A stretch of 64,000 nt of DNA from Actinomadura alba (GCF_014323705.1 NZ_JABVEC010000006.1:1-64000); one strand, 5' to 3'. Shown: positions 41,764 to 51,794, counted from the first letter of the stretch. Translations and numbers: made by a program. The notes: generated by a model from the letters alone, not told the origin.

Positions 41764-44522
41764 CCACGGACTTGCCGAACCCACCGCTGAACACCCGCCC
41801 CGACGACGGCGCTCTGCAGCCCTACGGCCTCACCTGCGAGATGCTGGAGACGCCGCTGGGTCTGGACGAGCCGTCGCCCCGCCTGTCGTGGAAACTCCGC
41901 TCCACCCGCAGGGGCGACGCGCAGACCTCCTATCGGCTCACCGTGGCGCTCGCCCGAGAGGACCTGGATGTCGCAGGGCGGCGCATCTGGGACACCGGCT
42001 GTCGTGAGTCGGCCGTCGGCGTGCTCGTCCCTTTCGATGGGCCGCCGCTGCAGTCCTGCACCCGCTACCACTGGCGGGTCGAGGTGTGGGACGCCGACGG
42101 CTCACCGGCGGGCAGGGCGGATTCGTGGTTCGAGACCGGTCTCATGCACGCCGACGAGTGGCGCGCCGTGTGGATCGGCCGTGACTTTGCGGCCGCGGCC
42201 GTGATGGATCCGCCCGACCGTGAGGACCGCACCGACCGCACGCGGCACCTGCTGCCGTGCGCCCACCTGCGGCGCTCGTTCGACTTGGGCGGCCGGCGGC
42301 CGGTGCGGGCCCGTGTGTACGCCAGTGCCCGGGGTGTCTACCAGTTGAGCCTGAACGGTCGGCGGGTCGGCGACGTCGAACTGGGCCCGGGCTGGACCGA
42401 GTACCACCGGCGGGTGCTGTATCAGACCTATGACGTCGGTGAGCTGCTCGAGGACGGCGAGAACGTGCTGGGCGTCGTGCTCGCCGACGGATGGTGGAGC
42501 GGCTTCGTCGGCTTCGACTCCCGCCACCAGGCTCTGCACTACGGCGACGCGCCCCAGGTGATCGTCCAGGTCCTGCTGGACTTCGCGGACGGCTCCCGGC
42601 GCTGGATCCGCACTGACGAGGGCTGGCTGGAGCGTTCCGGCGCGACCCGGTACGCCGACTTGCTGATGGGGGAGTACGTCGACGCCCGCGATGATCTGTC
42701 TGGCTGGGACGCCCCCGGGTACGACGACGCCGGATGGACTTCGGCCGTCGTGCTCGACCGTTCGACCGAGGTCCTGCAGGCCGGCTCCGACCGGCCGGTG
42801 CGGGTGACGGAGGAGCTGCCTGCCCGCTCCGTGGTCCGCCGCCCCGGCGGTCACCTCATCGTCGACCTTGGCCAGAACATGGTCGGGCGAGTGAGGCTTA
42901 CGGTGCGGGGTGCCGAACGCGGACGGCGGATCCGGTTGCGGCACGCCGAGATGCTCGACGACGGGGAGTTGTACGTCGACAACCTGCGCACTGCGGAGGC
43001 CATCGACGTCTATGTGGCCGCGGGCGACGCCGTGGAGGTCTTCGAACCGCAGTTCACCTTCCACGGCTTCCGGTATGTCGAGGTCACCGGCTATCCGGGT
43101 GACCTGCGTGCCGAGGACGTCGTCGGCAGGGTGCTGCACAGCGACACCCCGTGGACGGGGGAGTTCGCCTGTTCCGACCAGATCGTGACGCGGCTGCAGT
43201 CCAACATCCGCTGGGGTCAGCGCGGCAACTTCGTGTCCATCCCCACCGACTGCCCGCAACGTGACGAGCGGCTCGGGTGGCTGGCCGACGCTCAGGTCTT
43301 TCTGCCGACCGCCTGCCGCAACGCCGACGTCGGGGCGTTCTTCGCCCGGTGGATGCGTGACGTCGTCGACGCCCAGGATGCCGATGGAGCCTTCCCCGAC
43401 GTCGCCCCGAGGCTGTGCGTTGACCGTGAGGGTGCACCGGCGTGGGGCGACGGCGGTGTCATCATCCCCTGGCACCTCTATCGCGTCTACGGCGACAGGC
43501 GGATGCTGGAACGGTCGTACGCCGCCATGACCGCCTGGGTCGATCACATCCATCGCCACAACTCCGACCTTGTGTGGCGTCACCGTGTCGGCAACCACTA
43601 CGGCGACTGGCTCCAAGTGGATGCGGAGACCCCGCGTGACCTGCTGGCCACCGCCTACTTCGCGCGTAGCGCCCAGATCGTCGCGCAGGCGGCCGACGTG
43701 CTCGGTGAGCACGCCGACGCCAAACGCTACGGCGCCCTGCACTTGGCCATCCGGGATGCGTTCGTGGACGCGTTCGTGGACACGTCCGCACACGAGGGCA
43801 AGGTCGCGGGCGGTACTCAGACCGGCTACCTGCTGGCGCTGGCGTTCGACCTGTTGCCCGAACGGCTGGTGTCCGCGGCCGTCCGGCATCTGGCCGCCGA
43901 CATCGAGGCCCGTGACCGGCACCTCACCACGGGTTTCGTCGGGGTGGCTCTGCTGTGCCCGGTGCTCGCCGAGCACGGCCGCGCCGACCTGGCGTACGCG
44001 CTGCTGCACCAGGACACCTATCCGTCCTGGGGCTACTCGGTCCGGCACGGCGCCACCACGATCTGGGAGCGCTGGGACGGCTGGACCGAGGAGCACGGCT
44101 TCCAGTCACCGGCCATGAACTCCTTCAACCACTACAGCCTTGGCTCCGTCGGCGAATGGCTGTACGGCGGCGTCGCCGGCATCGACCAGCGGCCCGGCTC
44201 CGTCGCTTACCGGGACCTGCTGCTGCGGCCTACCGTCGGCGGCAGGCTCACCTGGGCCCGGGCCCGGCAGGAAACACCCCTGGGCGCCGTCGCCTGCGGA
44301 TGGCGGCTGCACGAGGACGAAGTTCACCTGGAGGTCACCGTCCCCCCGAGCGCCCGCGCGACCCTGCATGTTCCCACCGGGGACCCGGGAAGCGTCCGCG
44401 AAGACGGGGAGGAGCTCGCGGACCGCACTGGAATCGAGATCGTCGACAGCCTTCCCGGTGCTCTGGTCGTCGACCTGGCCTCCGGTCACTACAGCTTCAG
44501 CGCCACCCCGCCACTGCGTTGA
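41760..44522 (+). CDS. Cytoplasmic alpha-L-rhamnosidase, GH78
   Basis: The 920-residue enzyme lacks a signal peptide. It has the N-terminal beta-domains of GH78 (PRLSWKLRS, WRAVWIGRDF, DVGELLEDGENVLGVVLADGWW) and an (alpha/alpha)6 barrel. The catalytic acid region is PTDCPQRDERLGW (Glu503) and the base region is TTIWERWDGW (Glu770), matching known GH78 residues. It should remove terminal rhamnose from imported glycosides. It is the third gene of the operon and overlaps the permease by ATGA. Confidence 0.92.
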   Translation: MTTDLPNPPLNTRPDDGALQPYGLTCEMLETPLGLDEPSPRLSWKLRSTRRGDAQTSYRLTVALAREDLDVAGRRIWDTGCRESAVGVLVPFDGPPLQSCTRYHWRVEVWDADGSPAGRADSWFETGLMHADEWRAVWIGRDFAAAAVMDPPDREDRTDRTRHLLPCAHLRRSFDLGGRRPVRARVYASARGVYQLSLNGRRVGDVELGPGWTEYHRRVLYQTYDVGELLEDGENVLGVVLADGWWSGFVGFDSRHQALHYGDAPQVIVQVLLDFADGSRRWIRTDEGWLERSGATRYADLLMGEYVDARDDLSGWDAPGYDDAGWTSAVVLDRSTEVLQAGSDRPVRVTEELPARSVVRRPGGHLIVDLGQNMVGRVRLTVRGAERGRRIRLRHAEMLDDGELYVDNLRTAEAIDVYVAAGDAVEVFEPQFTFHGFRYVEVTGYPGDLRAEDVVGRVLHSDTPWTGEFACSDQIVTRLQSNIRWGQRGNFVSIPTDCPQRDERLGWLADAQVFLPTACRNADVGAFFARWMRDVVDAQDADGAFPDVAPRLCVDREGAPAWGDGGVIIPWHLYRVYGDRRMLERSYAAMTAWVDHIHRHNSDLVWRHRVGNHYGDWLQVDAETPRDLLATAYFARSAQIVAQAADVLGEHADAKRYGALHLAIRDAFVDAFVDTSAHEGKVAGGTQTGYLLALAFDLLPERLVSAAVRHLAADIEARDRHLTTGFVGVALLCPVLAEHGRADLAYALLHQDTYPSWGYSVRHGATTIWERWDGWTEEHGFQSPAMNSFNHYSLGSVGEWLYGGVAGIDQRPGSVAYRDLLLRPTVGGRLTWARARQETPLGAVACGWRLHEDEVHLEVTVPPSARATLHVPTGDPGSVREDGEELADRTGIEIVDSLPGALVVDLASGHYSFSATPPLR

Positions 44523-44560
44523 GAACACCCACCTGTCAACCACCTCTCCGAGGAGGATTC

Positions 44561-45823
44561 ATGCGTTCCACCCACCGGCTGACCGCCGCCGTGGTCGCGG
44601 GCGTCGCCCTGGCCGCAGGCGCCTGCAGCAGCGGCACCAACGCCTCCGGCGGCTCGGAGACCCTGCGCATCGCTGCGGTGGCCACCGACCGGGCCGGCAC
44701 GGAGGCCGTGCTCAAGGCGTTCCAGGTCAAGAACCCCAAGGTGAGGGTCACCACCTCCTACTCCGACACCGATCAGTACCAGGGCACCCTGCGTACGCAG
44801 CTGTCCTCGGGCACGGCCCCGGACGTGTTCTTCGCCTGGCCCGGCAACGGCAATCCCGCGGCCATCGAGGTGCTGGCCCCCACGGGCTACATCGCCGACC
44901 TGTCCAGCCGCTCCTGGACCGCCCGGATCCCCGCCGGGATCAAGCCGGTGACCCAGGTCGGCGGCAAGACCTACATCGTTCCGATGACGTTCGTCGGCAT
45001 CGGTGCCCTCTACAACGAAAAGGCCATGGACGAGGTGGGGGCGAAGGCCCCGACCACCTGGAGCGAACTGCTGGCCTTCTGCGACACCGCCAAGTCCAAG
45101 GGCAAGGTCGCCTTCGCCCTCGGCAACCAGACCGACTGGGTCACTCAGCTGGTCGACTACGCGCTCGTCCCCACCACGGTGTACGCCTCCAACAAGGACT
45201 TCGACCAGCAGATGAAGGCCGGCTCGGCGAAGTTCGAGGGCTCCGGCTGGAACACCGCCATGACCAAGTACCTGGAGATGAACGAGCGCGGCTGCTTCTC
45301 CAAGGACCCCCTCGGCACCTCCTCCGAGGCCTCGGTCGCCCAGCTCGCCAAAGGCCAGGCGGTGGCCGCCGTCCAGGTCACCTCCACCCTCAGCCAGGTC
45401 AAGGCCCAGGCGCCTCAAGGCACCGAGTTCGGCCTCTTCCCGGTGCCGGCGACCGACAACGCCGACGAGACTCACATGCCCGGCGCGGCCGGCGGCGCCT
45501 TCGCTCTGAACGCCAAGGCCAAGAACCCCGAGCCGGCCTCGAAGTTCATCGACTTCCTGGCCACCCCGGAGGCCATGAACGCCTACGCCGCGGCCACCGG
45601 CAACCTGCCGAGCATCCCCAACGACCAGTTCCGGCTCGACCCGGCCCTGCAGCCCCTGGTCGACTACCAGAAGGCCGGCAAGACCGTCCCCTTCATGGAC
45701 CAGCTCTGGCCCAACCCCAAGGTCCAGCAGGCCCACTTCACCGGCGTCCAGAACATGTTCTCGGGCAAGGCCGACCCGGCAACCGTGCTCCGGCAGATGG
45801 ACAAGGCCTACCAGGAGAAGTGA
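44561..45823 (+). CDS. Sugar ABC transporter substrate-binding lipoprotein (family 1)
   Basis: The 420-residue precursor has a lipoprotein signal ending AAGAC (Cys near residue 23) and a family-1 sugar-binding fold (LSSGTAPDVFFAWPG; PTTWSELLAFCDTAK; ASKFIDFLATPEAM). It should deliver a rhamnoside or rhamnose to the two permeases. AGGAGGA lies upstream of the ATG at 44561. No ATPase gene is present, so a shared MsiK-type ATPase elsewhere must power transport. Confidence 0.92.
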   Translation: MRSTHRLTAAVVAGVALAAGACSSGTNASGGSETLRIAAVATDRAGTEAVLKAFQVKNPKVRVTTSYSDTDQYQGTLRTQLSSGTAPDVFFAWPGNGNPAAIEVLAPTGYIADLSSRSWTARIPAGIKPVTQVGGKTYIVPMTFVGIGALYNEKAMDEVGAKAPTTWSELLAFCDTAKSKGKVAFALGNQTDWVTQLVDYALVPTTVYASNKDFDQQMKAGSAKFEGSGWNTAMTKYLEMNERGCFSKDPLGTSSEASVAQLAKGQAVAAVQVTSTLSQVKAQAPQGTEFGLFPVPATDNADETHMPGAAGGAFALNAKAKNPEPASKFIDFLATPEAMNAYAAATGNLPSIPNDQFRLDPALQPLVDYQKAGKTVPFMDQLWPNPKVQQAHFTGVQNMFSGKADPATVLRQMDKAYQEK

Positions 45824-45958
45824 AGGACGCACCTCAACCTGCCCCTCCCGACACCGGGCCGGACCAGGACCTGGCCAATGTCTCGGCCACCCCATGCGAG
45901 ACCAACGGCGCTCCGCTGAGGTGACCTCACGCTCATGACGAAAAGGACAGGAATAACA

Positions 45959-48900
45959 ATGTCATTCAACAAGCGCTCCAGACGCGCCTGGACGGCCATG
46001 GGTCTGGTTCTGGCCTTGGTCGTCCCGCACTCCGTGAGCGCCTACGCCGACCCGACTCCCCATGGCGCAGCGGGCAATGTCGAGGTGGTGCACCTCAGCG
46101 TGGACGGGCGCTACGACTCTCCAGAGGGTCTCGACAATCCTCGTCCGACCTTGAGCTGGCAGATTGCCGAGACCAAGCGCGCGAGGTCGCACCCGTGCTA
46201 CCGGCCGGGCGCGAGGACCGTCTGCCCGGCCGACAAGCAGACCGCCTATGAGGTACAGGCGGCCGAGACCGTGCAGAAACTGAACGCAGGTGACCTGATC
46301 TGGAAGACGGGCCGGGTCAGCGGTTCCCAGCATCGCGTGACCTTCGGCAGGGATCTCGGTTCTCGTGACACGGTCGCCTGGCGCGTGCGGGTGTGGGACG
46401 CCGACCGCCGGCCCTCCCAGTGGTCCGACCCGGCTTCGTGGTCGATGGGCCTGCTCGAGCAAGGCGACTGGGGAAGCGCCCGGTGGATCGACTACCCGGA
46501 CCGGACCGAGAACCAGCCCATGCCCATATTCGCTCGTCAGTTCCATGTGCCGCGCGGCAAGAAGGTCGTTGACGCGCGTCTCTACCTGTCGGGCGTCGGG
46601 CTTCACCACGCCACGGTCAACGGCAGGGAACTGACCGACGAGGAGCTGGCGCCCGGCAACTCCAACTACCAGCTCTCAAGCGAGTACCGAACCTACGATT
46701 TCACCGGCGTCCTGCGGACCGGTGACAACACCGTAGGCGTGGAGCTCGGCAACGGACCCGCTTACGTGCGCCGTAGCGTCAGGAACGACGCCGTGGGACG
46801 GACGTCGCCCTACTCCTGGTGGCAGAGCCAGCTCAAGGGCACCGGGGTTCTCGCGGCGGACGCCGCGGCCGGGGCGACCACGGTCAAGCTCGACAACGTG
46901 ACCGGATATCACGTCGGCGGCACGATCAACATCGACACCGGCGGGGGCGGCGATCGACTGGAATCCCGTACGATCACCGCGGTCGGCACGGCCGGAGCCG
47001 ACGGAACCGGCATCATCTTCACTCCCGGCCTGTCCAACGCACACTCGGCCGGCGCCAAGGTCACGGGCTCGGGCAACAACATCGCTGCCAGCGATGCCTC
47101 CGCCGGAGCGGCCGTGACACCGCGATTCATCGGCCGCATGGAGATCAGCTACGACGATGGCGGCAAGAACGTCATCGTCACCGACCGATCGTGGCGGACC
47201 GCCCTGGGCCCTCTCGTCACCGACGCCTGGTACTCGGGATCGGACTACGACGCACGACGCGAGCAACCAGGTTGGAACAACCCCGGCTCGAACCTGGGAT
47301 CGACCGCGAAGCGGCGGGACGGCTCCAGCATGGAGTGGATCAGCGCGGGCATCGCTCCACCGCCCAACCTCGCGACCAAGCTGGTGGCCAGGACCGCGGA
47401 ACCGATCACGGCGCACGAGGAGCTGACGCCGGTCTCCGTGACCAACCCGGCCCCCGGCACGTGGGTGTTCGACCTCGGCCAGAACATCGTCGGCTGGCCG
47501 AAGCTCAACCTGGGCAAGGTACCGGCCGGCACGACCGTAAAGGTGGCTCCGGCCGAGTCGCTGAACGCCGACGGAACGGTGAACCAGGCCTCCCTCATGG
47601 GCGGCGGCGGTTCGCGGGGAGTCCACCTCTTCAACACCTACACGTCGTACGGCGCCCCGCAGGGCGAGTCCTGGCATCCCAACTTCAACTACTTCGGCAT
47701 GCAGTGGGTTCAGGTCACGGGACTGCCGGACGGGTACAAGCCGACCGGCAAGCTCGTCACAGGGGTGCGCCTGCAGGCGGACACCCCCGTCTCCAGCGAG
47801 TTCGACACCTCGAACGCGCGAATCAACCGCATCCACAAGATGGCGCGCTACTCCTTCGCGAGTAACATCATGTCGGTCTTCACCGACTGCCCCGGCCGCG
47901 AAAAGCTCTCATACCCTGCCGACTACACCATGCCCATGGGAGCCATCCACCGGAACTTCGAGCTCGCCGCGTACATGCGCACGACAATGCGGCACCTCGT
48001 CGAGGGCCAGTCCGTCGCGGACACCCCCATGGCCGGCAACGTGGCGCTGAAGACACCTGTGTACGACTGGGGGTACTCCGGTCGCTTCGGCGATGAGATC
48101 AACTGGGGGAACGCGATCGTCCTGGTGCCGGCCTTCCTCCACGAGTTGTACGGCGACACCCAGACGATGACGAAGTACTACGACCAGATGGTCAAGTACA
48201 TCGATTACATCCGACGCGAGAAGGTCGGCACCGGTGCCAATGAGCACATCGTCGACGCTGCGCTGGCGGACTGGGTGGCCGAGGACCAGACCTCGGGCCG
48301 GATCACCGGCACCTGGGGTTACTACGTCATGATCAGCAAGATGGCCCGAATGGCCGAGCTGACCGGCCACACCCCAGACGCCCAGAAGTACTGGCAGCTG
48401 GCCTCGGACATCAAACAGGCGTTCAACAAGGCGTTCTTCAATGAGTCGATCGGGCGATACACCGCCAACGGGAACGCGGGCGCGGAAGGCGCCACCCAGA
48501 CGGCTCAAGCCCTGGCCCTTGACGCGGGACTGGTGCCTGCCGACAGGCGCAAAGATGTCCTGGGCGCCCTCGTCGAACTTGTCTACGCCTTTCACCCCAA
48601 GGGCGACGGCCCGCACTTCAGCGGGGGCACGATCGGGATGGCGCCCACCATCAGGGCGCTGGCGGAAGGTGACCGCGACGACGTGCTGTGGGACCTCCTC
48701 CAGGAGAACGACCAGCCTGGTTACGGATACTTCATGGAATCCACTCCCGCCAACCCAGGCGGTATGACGACCATCGGTGAGCGGTGGAACCGCGGCGACT
48801 CCAAGAACCACATGATCCTCGCCCAGATTGAGGAGTGGTTCCAGTCGGGTCTCGCCGGTATCCGTATGGCCCACGGCTCCACCGCCTACGGCAAATTGGT

Positions 48901-49180
48901 CTTCCAACCCAAACCCGTAGGCGATCTGCGGTACGTCCAAGGCAGCTACAAGACGCCTCAGGGCATCGCTCGGAGCTCGTGGACCAAATCCGACCGCAGT
49001 TTCGAGCTGAAGATCACGGTCCCCTCCAACACTACAGCCGAAGTCTGGGTGCCCACCGATGAGCGCAATGCCATCCTCAAGCCGGCCAGGGCCACCTTCG
49101 AACGGGTCGAAGGACAGTACTCCGTCTACTCGGTCCCCTCAGGAAAGTTCACCTTCACGACGGTAAAAGCTAGATCATGA
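45959..49180 (+). CDS. Secreted alpha-L-rhamnosidase, GH78, with inserted domain
   Basis: The 1073-residue precursor has a Sec signal (MGLVLALVVPHSVSAYA). GH78 landmarks include RPTLSWQIAE, WDADRRPSQWSDPASW, WVFDLGQNIVGW, the acid region DCPGREKLSYP (Glu648) and the base region TTIGERWNRG (Glu941). A ~75-residue Gly/Thr-rich insert (residues ~295-370, starting GVLAADAAAGATTVKL) interrupts an N-terminal beta-domain. It would cleave rhamnosides outside the cell for uptake by the adjacent transporter. In-frame ATG 45935 is an alternative start. Confidence 0.92.
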   Translation: MSFNKRSRRAWTAMGLVLALVVPHSVSAYADPTPHGAAGNVEVVHLSVDGRYDSPEGLDNPRPTLSWQIAETKRARSHPCYRPGARTVCPADKQTAYEVQAAETVQKLNAGDLIWKTGRVSGSQHRVTFGRDLGSRDTVAWRVRVWDADRRPSQWSDPASWSMGLLEQGDWGSARWIDYPDRTENQPMPIFARQFHVPRGKKVVDARLYLSGVGLHHATVNGRELTDEELAPGNSNYQLSSEYRTYDFTGVLRTGDNTVGVELGNGPAYVRRSVRNDAVGRTSPYSWWQSQLKGTGVLAADAAAGATTVKLDNVTGYHVGGTINIDTGGGGDRLESRTITAVGTAGADGTGIIFTPGLSNAHSAGAKVTGSGNNIAASDASAGAAVTPRFIGRMEISYDDGGKNVIVTDRSWRTALGPLVTDAWYSGSDYDARREQPGWNNPGSNLGSTAKRRDGSSMEWISAGIAPPPNLATKLVARTAEPITAHEELTPVSVTNPAPGTWVFDLGQNIVGWPKLNLGKVPAGTTVKVAPAESLNADGTVNQASLMGGGGSRGVHLFNTYTSYGAPQGESWHPNFNYFGMQWVQVTGLPDGYKPTGKLVTGVRLQADTPVSSEFDTSNARINRIHKMARYSFASNIMSVFTDCPGREKLSYPADYTMPMGAIHRNFELAAYMRTTMRHLVEGQSVADTPMAGNVALKTPVYDWGYSGRFGDEINWGNAIVLVPAFLHELYGDTQTMTKYYDQMVKYIDYIRREKVGTGANEHIVDAALADWVAEDQTSGRITGTWGYYVMISKMARMAELTGHTPDAQKYWQLASDIKQAFNKAFFNESIGRYTANGNAGAEGATQTAQALALDAGLVPADRRKDVLGALVELVYAFHPKGDGPHFSGGTIGMAPTIRALAEGDRDDVLWDLLQENDQPGYGYFMESTPANPGGMTTIGERWNRGDSKNHMILAQIEEWFQSGLAGIRMAHGSTAYGKLVFQPKPVGDLRYVQGSYKTPQGIARSSWTKSDRSFELKITVPSNTTAEVWVPTDERNAILKPARATFERVEGQYSVYSVPSGKFTFTTVKARS

Positions 49181-49312
49181 GCACAGTTGGATCGGTGGAT
49201 TAAGCTTCAGACACCGCCTTTTGCCTTCCACGACGAGGCTTGCCAGCGGCCCTGGCCAAGATCGCTCACTTTGGTGCGATGCGTTCCTGGGTTTGTGCGG
49301 CGTGCGCATCGG

Positions 49313-50032
49313 TCAGGGCGTGCGGGCTTTGCGGGCGAGGACAAGCCGGTACCGCGGGCTGCCGTCCTCGCGTTGGCCCAGGGCCGTCAAGGGGACTGTC
49401 GTCACGGTGAATCCGGCTGCTGTCAGGTCGTTGCGGACCGCGTGCAGCGGGCAGGTGCGGTAGTACATGACGAACGGAGGACGCCGCACGGCATTCCGGA
49501 CCCGCATGGCCAGGTCGAATCCGAGCAGCGCCCAATACCAGCCCGACATGAGGGGTGGCGGCGCGCCGATCGGGAAGGCGAAGAGCCCGCCGGGCCGCAG
49601 CGCGCGGTACACCCCGGCGAACAGCGCGGGCCGTTCGGCGGGCAGGAAGTGTCCGAGCGCTCCGAAGGTGACCGCGAGGTCGAAGGTCTGGGCGAAGGGC
49701 AGGGCCCGAACGTCGGCCTGTACCCACTGGGCGTCCGGGTGTGCTCTGCGCGCCTGGGCGAGCATGCCGGTGCTGAAGTCGACGCCCGTGACCGGTCCTT
49801 GGCACAGGGTTTTGAGGATCCACATGCCTGCGCCGGTGCCGCAGCACACGTCCAGTCCCTGGCCGAACGGCCCGAGCGGACGCAGAGCGTCGGCGGTTGC
49901 GCCAAGAACGCTCTCGGGGGTGCGAAAAGGCGTGTGGTCGAACTTCGGAGCGAGCAGGTCGTAGCCGCGCTCGACCGAGGACAGCGCCTGGATCGCCAGT
50001 TCACGCAGAGACGGACCTTGAGGCGAGAACAC
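49313..50032 (-). CDS. Class I SAM-dependent methyltransferase
   Basis: The 239-residue protein has the SAM-binding motif LDVCCGTGAGMW (residues ~61-72), then GVDFSTGMLAQAR, ADVRALPF and a GGLFAFPIG strand. A C-terminal hydrophobic stretch (GWYWALLGFDLAMRV) may touch a membrane or a lipid-like substrate. The methyl acceptor is unknown. It lies convergent to the GH78 gene and downstream of an XRE regulator on the same strand. Confidence 0.88.
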   Translation of the reverse strand: MFSPQGPSLRELAIQALSSVERGYDLLAPKFDHTPFRTPESVLGATADALRPLGPFGQGLDVCCGTGAGMWILKTLCQGPVTGVDFSTGMLAQARRAHPDAQWVQADVRALPFAQTFDLAVTFGALGHFLPAERPALFAGVYRALRPGGLFAFPIGAPPPLMSGWYWALLGFDLAMRVRNAVRRPPFVMYYRTCPLHAVRNDLTAAGFTVTTVPLTALGQREDGSPRYRLVLARKARTP

Positions 50033-50110
50033 GGGCCAAGAGTACTTCTCGGACGCCCAGGCGGGCTGTCAGCTCCGGCTACGTGTGCCACTCAACGGGC
50101 GCCACCCGAA

Positions 50111-50695
50111 TCACCCACCCTCGGCCTGTTGCCTCGCCGGCCCCAGGTGGGTGCGCTCCCCATCGTGGTCGAGGATGCACAGGATCTCAGCCGCGCCGTC
50201 CTGCGCGCCGAACGCGTGCGGCACCATCGTGGAGAACTCCGCCGCCTCGCCGGTCTCGACGAGGATCGTCCGCTCACCTAGCTGCAGCACCACGGTGCCG
50301 GACAGCACGGTGAACCAGTCCCGGCCCGGGTGCACCCGCAGCTCGGTGGGGACCGGCCGGGTGACCCGCAGCTTGGCGGCCGTCACGCCGTGCGGTGCGC
50401 CCTCTCGCGCTAGCAGCCAAGTGGTGATGCCACGTGTCTCGTCTCGGTGCGGGCGGATCACCACGTCGTCGTCGGCGTCCGACTCCACCAGCTGATCGAG
50501 CGTAGTGCCCAGCGCCCGGGCGATCGGCGCCAGCTGGTCGAGGGCGATCCGCCGGTGGCCGGTCTCGATCCGGCTCAGCGTGGACGGACTCAGGTAACAG
50601 CGGGCCGCCAACTCGTCCAGCGACCAGCCGCGTGCCACCCGCAGCCCCCGGATCCGCTGCCGGACGAGGGAGTCCAGCTCACTGTCTTGCTTCAT
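50111..50695 (-). CDS. XRE-family regulator with C-terminal cupin domain
   Basis: The 194-residue protein has an N-terminal helix-turn-helix (RIRGLRVARGWSLDELAARCYLSPSTLSRIETGHRRI) and a C-terminal cupin (ELRVHPGRDWFTVLSGTVVLQLGERTILV). This class senses a small ligand via the cupin and often controls an adjacent enzyme gene. It is divergent from a methyltransferase gene. No ribosome binding site precedes the ATG at 50695 and a TAGCAT hexamer ends seven bases before it, so the transcript is probably leaderless. Confidence 0.9.
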   Translation of the reverse strand: MKQDSELDSLVRQRIRGLRVARGWSLDELAARCYLSPSTLSRIETGHRRIALDQLAPIARALGTTLDQLVESDADDDVVIRPHRDETRGITTWLLAREGAPHGVTAAKLRVTRPVPTELRVHPGRDWFTVLSGTVVLQLGERTILVETGEAAEFSTMVPHAFGAQDGAAEILCILDHDGERTHLGPARQQAEGG

Positions 50696-50743
50696 ACGCA
50701 AGATGCTATGCCATGTGCGCAAGGCAAGGGTAGCGTCTACGGC
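50696..50743. promoter_or_regulatory. Symmetric leaderless divergent promoter with 21-bp-spaced repeats
   Basis: In 48 bp between two ATGs, a minus-strand TAGCAT (50703-50708) and a plus-strand TAGCGT (50731-50736) each lie exactly seven bases from their start codons, fitting -10 elements of leaderless transcripts. CGCAAG occurs at 50697-50702 and 50718-50723, two helical turns apart, a possible XRE operator. Confidence 0.5.
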
Positions 50744-51553
50744 ATGGCACATTCTCATCTGGCCGAGATGCTCGACCTCGACGCCGACGTTCTGCACGAG
50801 TTTCACCGCGACGTGATCACCTGGGTCGGCTCGGTGACCCCCGCCCGGTCGCGCATCATCGACCTGGGTGCGGGCACCGGCACCGGCGCCCTTGCGTTGG
50901 CCCGGCAGCTGCCGGATGCTGAGGTGGTCGCGGTCGACGTTTCCGAGTCGATGCTCGAACACCTCCGGCACAAGGCCAGCGCGCTCGGCGTCGCCGACCG
51001 GATCCACACCGTCCAGGCCGACCTGGACCAGCTCTGGCCGCCTCTCAGCCCCGCCGACCTGGTCTGGGCGTCCGCCTCGCTGCACCACATGGCCGACCCC
51101 GGCCGCGCACTCACACAGGCGCTCGCGACGCTCCGCCCGGGCGGCGCGCTCGTGGTCACCGAACTGGACTCGTTCCCCCGATTCCTCCCGGACGAGGCCG
51201 GCGCGGCTCTGGAGGATCGCTGCCATGACGCCCTCGCCGAAATCCGGGCCGAGGCGGGGATGCACATGGGCGAGGACTGGGGCGCCCGCCTGGCCGAGGC
51301 CGGTTTCATCGTCGAGGCGGAACGACACTTCGACATCGCACTGCAACCACCGCTTCCCGCCGCCACCGGCCGCTATGCCCAGGTCTCCTTGCAGCGCATG
51401 CGGCACGGTCTCGACGGCCGCCTCGACGCCGGCGACCTCGCAGCCCTTGACGCACTCGCGGCCGGCGTACCCGGCCGCGACGACCTCACGGTCCGGGCCA
51501 CTCGGACGGTCTGGCTGGCCCGGCGCCCAGAAGAGAGCCAAGTCCCCCAGTAA
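50744..51553 (+). CDS. Class I SAM-dependent methyltransferase
   Basis: The 269-residue protein has motif I IIDLGAGTGTGALALA (residues ~40-55), VVAVDVSESMLEHLR, and ASLHHMADPGRALTQALATLRPGGALVVTE, all typical of ubiquinone/menaquinone-type or natural-product methyltransferases. The substrate is unknown; regulation by the divergent XRE-cupin protein is likely. No ribosome binding site precedes the ATG. Confidence 0.9.
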   Translation: MAHSHLAEMLDLDADVLHEFHRDVITWVGSVTPARSRIIDLGAGTGTGALALARQLPDAEVVAVDVSESMLEHLRHKASALGVADRIHTVQADLDQLWPPLSPADLVWASASLHHMADPGRALTQALATLRPGGALVVTELDSFPRFLPDEAGAALEDRCHDALAEIRAEAGMHMGEDWGARLAEAGFIVEAERHFDIALQPPLPAATGRYAQVSLQRMRHGLDGRLDAGDLAALDALAAGVPGRDDLTVRATRTVWLARRPEESQVPQ

Positions 51554-51794
51554 CACTTGGTGATCTCGGTGTGAAACGGCCCTGGAGAGGACGGCCACCG
51601 CCCGATGATCGACGTTTGCGAAAGGGTCTGTGCGGTCGCGGTGCCCATGCCCATGTCGTGTGCGGCGACTCCGACCGTGACATCGCCGTTGCTGGTCAGC
51701 GTCGCCGAGTTGCGGACGTCTGGCGTTCCTGACTCCCGTCCTGGAGGCCGCCGAAGGCCCACTGGACCGCAGGACACGGGCGCTCGCCGCGTTC

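Noticed and set aside
44140..45924. A 594-codon plus-strand frame overlapping the GH78 3' end and the binding-protein gene
   Set aside because: It is out of frame with both genes, which have catalytic and lipoprotein signals; composition is Arg/Gly/His-rich.
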